Notes under the pieces: generated by a model
Told to the model about the DNA's origin: nothing
Databases searched by the model: none
What the model saw: only the letters and a program-made list of their open reading frames with translations
Translations under genes and position numbers: made by a program
Origin: Tilletia caries
Taxonomy: Eukaryota; Basidiomycota; Exobasidiomycetes; Tilletiales; Tilletiaceae
Length of the DNA: 64,000 nucleotides
Assembly (NCBI GenBank): GCA_032718865.1
Contig: JALUTQ010000039.1
Coordinates: 744,001 to 808,000 of the forward strand
Direction of reading: 5' to 3'
Shown: positions 1-16,267 of the stretch, piece after piece
Position numbering within the stretch: the first letter of the stretch is position 1
Layout: the number at the start of each line of letters is the position of its first letter

Positions 1-1194
1 TCCTCAGATTCCGGACCGCAGCCAGAAAGCAGTGGATGCACCGGACGGCTCAGCCCAGTGAGATGGCCCTTTTCACCCGTGCTTCACCGGGAGAATCCAT
101 CGTCGGGACAGGCAGCCTGGGAATGTTCGGAGCCCAAAGTGCTTCCCTGGCTATCCCTCGCCTCATTCGGTCATGTGTAAAAGAACGATGAAATCAAGGG
201 GCAATTGCTCCAGGTCACCAAGCTCGATCGTCTCCGTCCTTCCTCTGACACAGTCGTTCAGGCGTCCAAAGAAATAGAACGCTCGTACAAGTGGGTTGGA
301 GGCTGACTTCTTCTCCCTTCTCCTGCCGTTTTCACTGACTGCTTCAGGTTCTGTCTTTCCCCCTTTCTTTGCAGTCTTGCTGATACTTTGCACTTAACTT
401 TCCAGATTTGACTTTCAATGTCATCTCTTCGACTTCTCACGCAGGTCGTCACTTCACCCTGGCTTCAAACCTGGCGGAAACCTTCGGTCGACGGTATCAT
501 CAGCGCGACCTATGCCCCTCCGTGTGGTCCATCTCGACGCAGTGCAGAGCGGACAGCATCTCAAGTTACATCGCATTCTCATCCTCCCTTGTAGTCGACT
601 CCGCCATCAGCTTCGCTTCTCGGCTCGTCGTCAGAGGACAGGTTGACACGCTTACCAGAATGGTAGTCGATGAGGCGAACGTGAATCTTGCACGTACGCT
701 TCGAACCTTCGAATTCTCGCTCCTCACACAGGACAGAACGAACAGACGGTCCCTCTTTCCCGATTCTACTTGGACTCTGCCAATTCGAACTCGATCCTCC
801 TTTCACATCCTGGTCCGAAGCTTGAAGACTCGTTCTGTTCGGCTGATCGATGATACTGGGAGCCGTGAAGATAGGAGGGAGATCAAAGGGATGCCATTGC
901 AGAGTCTAATGTAAAGCTACACTATGTTACATGGAGTCCCCTCCTCCTACCCACTTGGGGGGCTTGGCCGGGTTCGTATGACAAACCCATAACGAGCCCG
1001 ACCAGCTGAAGTGGGTTTGTACGGAGGAGGGGTGGTGAGTAGAGCGCAGGAGAAGCCCCCCAGCCACTGCGCTCTGAGAATGAGAAAGCCGAACCCGAAG
1101 ACGACCCAGAGAAGGACTCACAGCGGCGAAGCGGACGAATCGGTTCCCGGATAGGGAGAATCCCTGACCAACCCTGACCGACCAGTGAAACCCC

Positions 1195-1471
1195 CCTCGA
1201 CCTCGAAGAACCGGATCAGTGTGCGATGGGTGACGGATCTTGGTGTCTGCGCCATCGTATGAGACACACGAAGAGAGCCGTCCGCAGCACTGTCCGATCC
1301 TTGAGGTCTTGAAGGGCATCCGAGTCGGTCAGGGCACGGCCGAACCCCTCGACCTCGAAGAACCGGGCCAGTGTGCGATAGATGACGGATCTTGGTGTCT
1401 GCGCCATCGTATGAGACACACGAAGAGAGCCGTCCGCAACACTGACTCCGATCCTTGAGGTCTTGAAGGTC
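1195..1471. repeat. two-copy direct repeat, about 125 bp per copy
   Basis: A block beginning CCCTCGACCTCGAAGAACCG and running through the phrase GACGGATCTTGGTGTCTGCG occurs twice, at about 1195-1315 and 1346-1471, about 150 bp apart and with only a few differences. The two copies are separated by a short unique stretch. There is no coding potential common to both copies beyond chance open frames. Confidence 0.8.
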
Positions 1472-1917
1472 AACCGGCCGCCGACGCCGCCTGAGCGCCA
1501 TCCTTCCTGGGCCGATGTCGAGTTCGTCCGCTTCGCGCTCCGCTCTGAGTCGTGGGTGGCCCCTCCTCCGGTTTGGACCGACCCGTGTGCTGGAGATTAG
1601 TGCACCCCGCCTCGAAGACTCCGTTGTTGTGACGCTCGTTGGTGCCGGGCCCATGGGGTGTTGGCCACTTGAGGTCTTGAGGGATGTCTGAAGAGGGGTG
1701 CGAGGGGCGAGGCACAGGGAGTGTTGGACCCGTCGTGGACCGGGTCGGTCTGTGGAGATGTTTGAGGTTGTGATGAAGGGTGAAGATGAGAAGCGGATGG
1801 ATGTGCGCCGGTGCCAGCAGCGACGGTGGAAGGGAGGACTGGTGGTCCACGAGTGGAGGTGTCGACGTCGATGGTGGAGGGAGGCACCATAGGTGAGGGT
1901 GAAAGGGTAAAAGGGGG

Positions 1918-2012
1918 GAAGAGTGGAAGAGTGGAAGAGTGGAAGATTGGAAGAGTGGAAGAGTGGAAGAGTGGAAGATTGGAAGAGTGGAAGAGTGGAA
2001 GAGTGGAGAGAA
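1918..2012. repeat. G/A-rich minisatellite, 10-bp unit
   Basis: Tandem copies of a 10-bp unit GAAGAGTGGA, with GAAGATTGGA variants spaced so that a higher-order period of about 40 bp is visible. It creates strongly strand-asymmetric purine runs and the artefactual repetitive open frames read across it. Confidence 0.9.
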
Positions 2013-3688
2013 GAAGTGTGTTGACTGTAGCTGGTTGGTGATGAGAAGTGTGTGTGACTCGGTGAGGATGACGAGGGTGAGGGAAAAAAGTGGGACGAAA
2101 TGGTCTCCAGAGGGCATGGTTATATACCTTCGTCGGCGGTCAGATTTCCTGTAGGAGAGTCATCAACAGAGGAACAGATGATGCTACAGATCAGCATAAC
2201 AACGTCTGTTGCACACGGGAGAGAAGGAGAACATGACACTGACCTGATGCTTGGTGCGTTCCAGCACCTTCGCCACGCTGGTAGTGTTGGACGCTATGGA
2301 GCCAAGCGGTCGAGTGCGCAACCTGTCGCGCTGTGTGATGGAGATGTCAGCGCATCGATGGAGTGCTGGCATGCATGAAGATCTCGCATGTCTGGAAAGT
2401 GGGATCAGAATTCAGCAGGAATGAGGTATGAGGAGGACTGGAGGAGGGAGGAAAGGAAAGGAAGAATGAGCAGAGAAGCACAAGTGCACAATCCATTCCC
2501 TGCTTCAGCGCTTTCCGACCATCTCTGAAACTGCAGAAGGGAGCCAAGAGGTACGAGAGGGAGGAGTTTTGCCAAGTCATGCTTCAGAGGTGTCCGTGAG
2601 CTGAGGAGTGCGTTGGAATCGAGCGGCCAAGGAGATCAGCCAGCCAGCGAGCTGTAACTCGGAATGAATTACCGCCTTGAGTCTTGATCGCTTGACCAGC
2701 GAGATCGCCGGAGACAGCCTTGTGGCACGTAGCGTCAGTTGCTGTTGTATGTCCGGAATGATGCCTGATATGCTGTGACCAGAAGCAGAACTATAGAGGC
2801 AAAGGGAAGAAAATGGTTAGCACGATACAAGGAGCTCGACGGTAGCGAAGAGAGCATCGAGGATTGAGGCTTGAGGCTTGAGGAGTTAGTGTGAGTCGCG
2901 AGTGCAATGGGAAATGTGAGGTAGACAGCGGATGGGACTGCTGCGTGAGCCAGGATGGCCAGGAATGGGGCCTCGGAGGCTCGAGGCACGCGGCATGGCA
3001 GACGGCTTCCGCAGCAGGGAGCGTTGCGAACTGACGAGTCTCGCTGCATGCCTTCCGCGTATGTATGCCCATGAGGAGGTCATCGTCCTGCACGAGCCTG
3101 TTGGCGCGCTGGGCGAACGGTTTTGCGTCTCTCGGGTGCGACCGGGGGAGCCGCGCGGACTGCCCCGAATGGCATGCTTGCCTCGAATAATTTCGATCCT
3201 GTGCCTGCCACAGATTCCCCTCCGCCTTCTGGATGCTGTCGAACAGCAGGCAACAGAAAGAGAAGCAAAACGGGCCCTCTCCTTCCATGGCGTGCGCCTG
3301 GCCGCTGGCTGCGCGGTTGTGTGTAGGGAATGTGCATTAAGATTACCAGCAACTCAAGGTGGGGTGTCAATCTTGTCCCTGGAGCAGACCATCATCATGC
3401 GTCGCGACAAAGGGAAGAGCAAGTCTGGGACAGAACGGGATGCATAATAACGAGACAACCTCCAGGTCCATACATGCCGATCTATGCATATACTGAGATT
3501 GGTTGGATGAGATCCTATAGCGTTGAGGAGAACAGAGTCCAAAACTGAAAAAGGGAAGAGAGAGAGAGAGAGAAGTGAAAGGGAACAGAAGACTTGGGGG
3601 AAAACAGAAAGGAGGAAGGGGAGACACGAGAGGACAGGTCCGAAGCAGCCTCGGATGGGACGAGAGTGTAGGGGGTCGATCGCTGGGT

Positions 3689-4914
3689 TTAAGCCTGAAC
3701 GACCGCCGCCTTCTTGCCGGCCCGCATGAGCTGTCGCGTCCAAAGCTCAAAGTAATCGCGGAAGAAGAAGAGCAACGCCTGCGAAAGGACCGCCTTAATA
3801 ATCTGCGCCTGCATCCCCTGATACCACCCCGCAATCCCCCTCTTCCTCAAAATATCGCCAAGTACCTCAAACGCGCTCGAGTACGGCGTGCTGCGGGCCT
3901 GCAGCCGGATCTTCGAGAGGATGTAGGGGAAGGTGACGACGGTGGCCAGGGTCTTGCTGAGCGCGCCGACCAGGAAGGATTTTCCCGGAGTCATCTTGCC
4001 GTCGGCGGAGGCGGCGAGGATGATGGTCTTCACCCGCTCGAAGACGCCGTACGTGATCGCCGGGTTGACGGTCAGGACCAGACTGGGTTTCAAGCCGCGC
4101 CAGAAACCGGTGATGCCGTCCTGCTTGAAGATGTCCTTCGCAACAGCCACGAAGGAGTCGTCCTCCGACGACGACGACGCGATTGCCTTGGACCGCGACG
4201 TTGTCATTGTTGCTGCCTGGCTCTTGGAAGAGCTGGAACCGCCGATCTGCTGCCTCGTCGCAATCACGCTCACCGGGATCGTGAACAGCTGAGCGAGCGC
4301 ACCAGCAACAGCACCCAGCATCAACTCCGCCGCCGTCGACGGCTTCACCGCCGCCTTTCCACTCCCTGTCGCAGCAGAGGGCAAGATCCGGTCCATGTAC
4401 AGCGTACGCACGACGGAGTACCAGTAGAAGTAGGCGAACTGGGTGGAGAAGGTGTTGAGCATGTTGGCTGCGAACCCCTTGTAGAGACTCTTGGGTCCAC
4501 CGGGGGAGCGCGCAATTCGGATGACGCCGGTGAAGAGGCCTGTGTCGCGTGGTAGGGGCTTGTTGGAGCCGGGGAGCTTCTTGACCGTTCCCGACGCGCT
4601 CTTGGATTGTTGCTCATCTACGCCCGCTTGGATTCTTGTCTTGACGCTGTGATATTCGAGGGATCAGAATACACGCGTAATTAGCATACAGAAACCAGGG
4701 CTCAAGGGATTAATGCGAAGATAGGAATGGTACGTACGTGTCGAGAGGGTATACGACGGCGCTGGAGAAGACACCTGATAAGATAGGAAGGTAGATTGAG
4801 CTTTTCGCCCTTTCGCGCGGAAGAAGGCGGAGAAGCTTGTTGTGGTGGAGGATACGTACCTCCGAGTGCGCCTGCGAGGGCATTGCCGAAGGGTGTGAGG
4901 GGCTCCAGTGACAT
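3689..4914 (-). CDS. ANT1: peroxisomal-type mitochondrial carrier family transporter (PMP47/ANT1-like)
   Basis: Three exons, 4914-4860, 4774-4738 and 4646-3689, give 349 aa. All three mitochondrial-carrier repeats are visible. Their PX(D/E)XX(K/R)-type motifs are YPLDTVKTRIQA across the exon 2/3 junction (about aa 28-39), IPVSVIATRQQ (about aa 153-163) and FPYILSKIRLQ (about aa 265-275). A Ser-rich insert follows the second motif. The overall pattern is closest to the peroxisomal PMP47/Ant1/SLC25A17 branch, which exchanges cytosolic ATP for peroxisomal AMP for fatty-acid activation; the assignment to that branch is by motif resemblance, not alignment. The start MSLEPLTPFGNALAGALGG is the normal short lead-in to the first helix. 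The ATG has a weak context and no in-frame upstream ATG was needed. The gene is divergent from IES2, with about 950 bp between. Confidence 0.85.
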
Positions 4915-5859
4915 TATGGAGGGCGGTATGGATCGCGTTCGTTGGGGATGTTCTGAGGGTGTGAGGAAGACGTGTGCAGGATCGAGAAGGGAGAAAGATC
5001 AGCGAGCGCGGGTAGTAGTGGTAAGTTAAGGGAAGGTGTGCCTCACCTGATGCGTGGTGCGGGATGCCTAGCGAACGGATAGGGCAGCTGTCAGGTGGGA
5101 AGGTGTTCAAGAGATCGACGAAGGAAGGTCGGTCCTCGAGCGATGGGCGAGGCGACACTTGCGGGGTTCCCTTCCCATTTGGCCATCGGCTTCTTCGGAT
5201 GTTCGCGCGTGCAAAAGATGCCGGCACTCGCACTCCCCACACATCTCGCAACACCCTGTCGCTATTACACCCCCCATCCAGTATTTCAACCCTTCCTCGC
5301 ACCGCCACGAACTTTCCTTCCTGACCTCGATGTTATTGTTTAGTACGGCCGGCACGCCCTCAAGGCACGAAGCTATTCCCTCGCGCGCGCCTCTTGCCTA
5401 ACAAGGGCCCTGCAAAGGGTATGGCGCGTGAACTTGCCTTTTCTTACGGGGGAAGCTTCATTCTCCCGGGTTGCTCGCAGCTCAGGGGGGTCGGATCCAA
5501 GACGATACTCGCTCGTCTACTTTGGGGTGTTTGTCTGGCTTTTCTCTACCGCTGGCGCCCCACCTGGCGAATGGACATCCAATAGCATCGAGTGCATTCT
5601 TTTTCTGATTCCTTCCTGCTTGGCTGTGTGTTGTCTTCTCTGTCGCGGTGTGAAGGGAACTGGAAGAAATTGAGGAAGCCCGAGCATCGTGTGATGCGGC
5701 GAGCAGGTTGATGGGGAGCTGAAGGGACCGCTTCGCGCCGCTCGTCCCGCCTGCTCGAGCACAACCACAACCCTCAGCGCGACCGTACCCACGCCGCGCC
5801 GTGGGAGAACATCACCGGACTCCGTGCAAGATTTCTCTCAGAACTGCCTCAAAGCCCAA
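4915..5859. other. intergenic region between divergent ANT1 and IES2
   Basis: About 0.95 kb without a supported gene. It must hold both promoters. Several overlapping short open frames on both strands are present but none has domain-like composition or splice partners. Confidence 0.6.
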
Positions 5860-7617
5860 ATGTCAGACTTGCCCGTGCCGAGGTCCAGACCAGCGGCGGT
5901 CCCAAGCAGCGTACAGGGCTCGCCCGTCTCTTCCGACGTCGACATCACACAGACAGATTCCGGCCGGCAGCCGGGGCATGAAGAGGAGGACGATGATGAC
6001 GACGACGATGGCGAGGGCGACGATGACGAAGACGGCGCAGGTGACGATGACGAGGAGGAAGAGGAGGAAGGGGACGAAGATGCCGAGGGCGAAGACGACG
6101 ACGAAGAGGAGCAACAAGATGAAGAGATGGAGTACGTCTCCCCCACCGAGGACGAAGATCAAGACGACGACGACGACGACGACGATGATGCCGACTTTGA
6201 CCCTAGCGCAGAGCCAACTGCTGCCCTTACCGAACCCTCCACCAGGACGGGGACGTCTCATCGCACATCAACAACCGCCGCCGGCGCCCAACCAGTCGCA
6301 GTCGATGCAGACGTAGAACTCGACCTGCTAGGCACGCTCGAAGGTCCCTCCAATGCCACTGCCGCCGCCGCCGCTGGTGCTGGGAACGTACCACCCTCCG
6401 CCTCAGGCAAGCGCGGTCCGCTCAAGATCAAGGTCAAGCTCGATAAGAAGGCGGCGAATGCTGCTCCTTCAGGGAGTGGAGTGGGGAGTTCGAGAGCGAG
6501 AGGGACGGGTGCGGCGAAGGCATCGGCTAAGGGGAAGACTGGTGCGCGGAGTCGGGGTAAAGGTCGGGCGACGGGAGCGGCGGGTAGAAGAGGCTCCAAG
6601 CGGAAATTGTCAGGTATGTCAACCCCTGCCGCTTTCTCTTGCGATTTCCCTCGCCTCCTTCGGCAGTCTGATTTCCAACATTTCTCCCTTCTTTCTTTCA
6701 TCCCAATGATAAGAGGGCGACTCGGACGATGAGCTCGACGACGAAGGCGAGGATGATCAAGACGGTCTCGGAGACGACGACGCGGAGGGCGAGGAGGAGG
6801 GGAGCGACGATAGCGAGGATTTCAGTAATCTTGACCCTGAGCTCTCCTATGCTCGAACGACGATGCGGCAGCTGGCCAAGGAAGATCAAAGACTCGCTGA
6901 CGATCTGGTAGCACTTCCACTAAGTACGTTCTCCACCCCCCAAACTCTTTAAACTTCCTAGGGACATGTAACTGACGTTTTTCTCTGTTCGTGGGCAGGG
7001 GTCGACTCGAGGAAGAAGACACTTTCAGAGGCGGAGCAGGCTCTGAGGAAATCGGAGATGGCCCGTCGGAGAAGAAATAAGACGGAGAAGAAGCTCGAGG
7101 ATGACAAGACGGAGGTATGTGCTATTGGGCTTACTGCACTTAGAAGCGTCTGGAATACACCCGCTCAGCTCTCACCTGCCACTCCATCCCTTCGCAGACG
7201 ATCAACAAGTTACTCAAGAAACAAGTGTCACGGTCGCGGTCCAAGCTAGGGGCCGAAGGCGCTGACGGAGGTGATGGAGCAGGAGGAGCTACTGCAGCTG
7301 CCGACCCGACCACACAAACCTCCTCAGGCCGCCGAGTAGGCGGAGTGACGAAGGAGATGCAGGCCGAGAACAAGAGGCTACCTCGGCCTCTCTTCCGGTA
7401 CATCTCGAATGCGGCGGGTGCGACGTTGAGTGTGCCTATGCACAGGGACCGGGCTGTAGCTGGGGCGGGGGGGGGCGGGGGGGGGCGGGGGGGGGTAGGG
7501 GGTAAGGGGTCGAGGAATGAGTATGAGAGGAGGTGGAACGAGGTCTTTCCTGCTTCGGTGAAGAGGGCGAAGATCGAGGTTGTGGGCGAGACTGCTGCTG
7601 CGACCGGGTCGGGGTAA
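5860..7617 (+). CDS. IES2: INO80 chromatin-remodelling complex subunit Ies2 (INO80B)
   Basis: Exons 5860-6613, 6714-6923, 6999-7114 and 7198-7617 give 499 aa. The N-terminal half is very acidic (runs of Asp/Glu at about aa 45-120) followed by a basic Ala/Gly/Lys-rich stretch. The diagnostic part is the PAPA-1 region: MARRRRNKTEKKLEDDKTE joined across the last intron to TINKLLKKQ (about aa 341-369). The short C-terminal motif FRYISNAAGATLSVP (about aa 425-440) is also typical of Ies2. Ies2 is a nuclear subunit that supports nucleosome sliding by INO80. The ATG at 5860 was chosen over an in-frame GTG upstream. A polyglycine tract (about 7466-7497) lies in a G-run of the DNA and may vary in length. 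A transposon-like element sits 41 bp past the stop. Confidence 0.85.
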
Positions 7618-7658
7618 ACGGCGGGCCTTCCCCTACTTTGCGAAATCACAACGTGCTG

Positions 7659-8140
7659 TACGAGGTGGAGGACGAAAGTCTTCGAATGATTTCTGAAATA
7701 CTTAGTGTTTACACTCAGAATCTTCAAACTTGGCTCTCAATTGAAGTCCACAACCAGTCAAACAACTTGTGAGCTGAAAGGTGGTAAGCATAGAACACAC
7801 GAATAGGCACCTTTTTGCTCTTCAGAGCTGACTGCTTTTTGTCTGCGAATGGGTACGTGAGCAAAGTGTGAAAATCCGAGATTTTATTCAATTAGTAAAT
7901 TATTAAGTGATTTCATTTTGCTCCTAACCCTATTGAGAGTCGTCTTTTTCCCAGACAGAAACCGGTCCGACAACTTAAGAACAAAAGTTGCTCAAGTACA
8001 CGCTGTATGATTTCCAGCTTTCCGCTCGCAAGTTGTTGTATTGGTTGTGGACTTCCTTTGAGAGCTCCGAAGGAGCGATTTGAGTGTAAACACTAAGTAA
8101 AATTGAGGTGCGTTCGAAGACTTTCGTCCTCCACCTCGTA
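7659..8140 (-). mobile_element. 482-bp non-autonomous inverted-repeat element (MITE-like), copy 1
   Basis: The element starts TACGAGGTGGAGGACGAAAG and ends with the exact reverse complement; the perfect terminal inverted repeat is 28 bp. Weaker inverted similarity continues inward to about 130 bp, including the paired phrases CTTAGTGTTTACACTC and GAGTGTAAACACTAAG. A near-identical copy lies at 49846-50329 in the opposite orientation, with only about four differences (two substitutions, two 1-nt indels). The outermost TA at each end could be a TA target-site duplication, as in Tc1/mariner-like MITEs. No transposase is encoded. The centre is AT-rich compared with neighbours. It lies just downstream of IES2 and upstream of ARO1. 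Orientation is arbitrary. Confidence 0.9.
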
Positions 8141-8331
8141 TTATCACCTACAAGCGTACAACTGACTGGCGACCGCGCGTCCCGCCTATCGTCCAAGACG
8201 GAGGGCGGGCCTGAGTCAGGGTCCCATAGAGCAAGGGTTTCGAATTCGGCGAGGACGTCGAGGAGAAGGTGCTGGAAAACGTTGCGTAACGATTTGGATG
8301 TGCCTTCGTCCGCTTCAGAAGAAAGTGGAAG

Positions 8332-8337
8332 TGACTC
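8332..8337 (+). promoter_or_regulatory. possible Gcn4-type TGACTC core upstream of ARO1
   Basis: TGACTC lies 259 bp before the ARO1 start within GTGACTCGG; the same 9-mer occurs 90 bp before HIS4. It resembles the general amino-acid control site TGACTCA, but the 9-mer also occurs once near 2054 outside any such promoter, so this is only suggestive. Confidence 0.25.
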
Positions 8338-8397
8338 GGATGGGAGACGGGAAGGAACGAGCCACCCACCATCACGAACGCGAAGAGCTGCTCTTGA

Positions 8398-14049
<5,652 letters not shown>

Positions 14050-14341
14050 AGTGCACAGGGCTGGATCAGGGATTCTTCAATAGATCCCTTTACAGACCTT
14101 TCATCATGGACTTATGTCGCTGACAATTCGTGACTTCGTTACTCCGTCTTCCTTTTTACTTCGCTTTCTTACCCCTTGCTTAATGACATTTACTTTGTGC
14201 GCCTTCGTTGGCCAGTCGTATACGTTCGGAGTCTGCCGGGCAGCTGCTCGCGATGATTGATTCCACAGATGTCCTTGCATTGAAGTTGAGGCGGATATGT
14301 TACCATGACGAGTTCCAGCACCGAGGGTAAAGAACCTTCGT

Positions 14342-15965
14342 TCAGAAAGTCATTTCTAACCCTCCCGCAGTGACGGCGTCCCTCAAAGCACCCGAATCCG
14401 GCTGGGACGAGGTGAGCTCGACCTGGGCGACGCCTCCGAAGAAGTCGGTGATCTTGACGTCATGCGGGTGTCGTCTGAAGAGGTCCGTCCGCACACCTGC
14501 GTCCGATCCGAACTTGTCTGCGTCGTACGAGTCGAACTGGGGGGGGGGGGGGATACAAGACGACATTATCCCGTTCAGTTCTCTTTTGCGCAAAAGGAGC
14601 AAGGAAAGAGACTACTCACGAGGTCTTGCATCGTCGCTTCGCTCGTCTTGTTGATGTGCTCCATGTAGTCGAGCACGTGGTTTGTGAATCGATCGATGAC
14701 TGCGACGCCGAGGTCCATGTCGGAATGGTGCTGGAACGCAAGAAGAAAAATCGCATAAGTACCACGACTCGCTCGTTGGTGCAAATCTTTCTACCTTACA
14801 ACTCACCGAGTACGAGTTTTTGGTCTTTGGCACTGCTTCCGGTGGCGAGCACGTTGGGACTGTAGATCTTGCTGTACATGGTGTTTGCTTGGCAGGTGTC
14901 GATCATGAAGAAGAGTTCGTTATACCTAAAGGGAAGTGCAGGGTCAGCGTAAGTGTAAGTGGACAAGCCATGGAAACGGCGGCTTCGACCTTCTGGAAGG
15001 TACTGACCTCCTCTTCTCCCACATCTGCTCGATGGCGTCAGCTGTGGATCAAGGTTGGTTCTCTGGTCAGTTCCCCCCCATCACCTCGATTCAGTCACTA
15101 ACTTGTGATCGAACGTACCCAAGTCGAAGGCGGAGATTTCCTCGTTATCCTGGAACTTGAGAAACTCGTCGCCGCCGTGGCCAGTCATGTAGAGAAAGAT
15201 GTTCGATCTTGAGTCTGATTCGAGGCGTTTCGACTTGGGTGTATGCGGCGGTAATCGGCCTACGAATCGTGGAAAGATGATGAGCAGGTGTGTCAATGAT
15301 TCAAAACGGCAGGAATAAGACGTCTCTCACCTGTGAGGACTCGAATGAAGGTCTCTACACTGACTTCGTTGTCTCGGTAGTCCACCTCGACATCGTCGCC
15401 GTAGAGGTCGAGGGTGCGTGAGGAGGAGCCGTAGACGTTCCCAGGGAACTTGTTCCGGTGATTGCAGGCTGCGTCGTCGGCGAGCATGAGGATGATGTTG
15501 GAGTCGGGGATGCCGAGCCGCTTGACGGTTCGGTACATGCCGAGGGTGTTGGACATGTGCTATGGAATCGGTCTGGTCAGTGACTGGTTACGACTTATGT
15601 GAAAGGGACTGAAGGATAGTATAACTCACTCGATAATTGAACCAGAATCGACTTGTTCCGACTAGGACGGCCCAGTTGTTGGTATGTGAGGAAGCATTTG
15701 CAGAGCTTCGATCGGCGAAGAAGGCCTGTACCTGCTGAGCCTGAGCTTCTGTGATGAAGTAGGATGGCATGGAGAGGGGAAGCAAGACGGCCTGTAGGGG
15801 AAATATAGCGGAAAGACTGTCACATTCAATTTCGGAGCGAGAGAGAGAGAGAGAGAGAGCGGGAGCGCAGAGAGGGAGACTGACCGTGATGATGGAAGCG
15901 AGTGCCACCAGGACGGCGACGAGTGCACTCCTTGCTCGCGATATTCTCCGCGTAGTCCCAGCCAT
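14342..15965 (-). CDS. GPI8: GPI transamidase catalytic subunit Gpi8 (PIG-K), frameshifted as sequenced
   Basis: Eight exons: 15965-15885, 15791-15630, 15559-15331, 15259-15119, 15041-15008, 14925-14807, 14730-14620 and 14536-14342; about 356 aa once one extra base is discounted. A signal peptide (about aa 1-27, hydrophobic [14 protein letters not shown]) leads into the caspase-like C13 fold. Landmarks: [37 protein letters not shown], the catalytic His in [13 protein letters not shown], the catalytic Cys in [29 protein letters not shown] and GVRTDLF. The enzyme cleaves the C-terminal signal and attaches GPI anchors in the ER lumen. A run of five T at 14817-14821 (A on the coding strand) has one base too many: only after it does the conserved SYSHHSD frame join. 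No C-terminal membrane segment is found after GGVAQVEL. An alternative in-frame start lies 39 bp upstream. The gene is convergent with ARO1. Confidence 0.9.
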
Positions 15966-16267
15966 GTTCGTTCGATCGCTTTGCCACCTTCTCGCAGTCG
16001 CCATCCTGACTCCTGTGAGCGATTTCAAGGCGTGGGTGAGTGCTGTCGGCGATTGAGTGAGTGGGAAGCCACGTGGTGCCGGCGGTTGAGGCGTTGAGGG
16101 ATGAGGGGCAGCGAGGAGACGCACAGACAGCGAATCGAAGGCCCCCCCCCACGTCGCGGACGATCACCTGCTCACCTTTGACCTGCTCACCTTCCCGCTG
16201 TCACACACTCACACCTCTCTAACAGCTCGCTCACTGGGTAAGTAAAGGGGAGGACAGGCCAACGCCA

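Larger units (their letters stand above)
1..3688. other. gene-poor 5' region, no supported gene
   Basis: No reading frame here shows a recognisable domain, and none could be joined into a plausible spliced gene. The longest open frames (for example 408-914 on the plus strand and 2932-3447 on the plus strand) have no family resemblance that I can see. The region does contain a duplicated block near 1195-1471 and a G/A-rich minisatellite at 1918-2012, listed separately. It may hold an untranslated or rapidly evolving locus, but nothing in the sequence proves that. Confidence 0.6.

Noticed and set aside
3575..4555. 326-codon open frame on the plus strand opposite the carrier gene
   Set aside because: It is the antisense shadow of the ANT1-type carrier; its protein is Arg/Gly/His-rich with no domain, while the minus strand has all three carrier motifs.
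7659..8140. Possible coding exon of a transposase within the 482-bp element
   Set aside because: The longest frame is about 100 codons or less and is interrupted; both copies lack any catalytic motif, so the element is non-autonomous.
14808..14815. Alternative GTACTC donor in GPI8 to avoid the frameshift
   Set aside because: It would keep the frame but lose the conserved SYS before HHSD, and the donor is much weaker than the GTGAGT four bases on.
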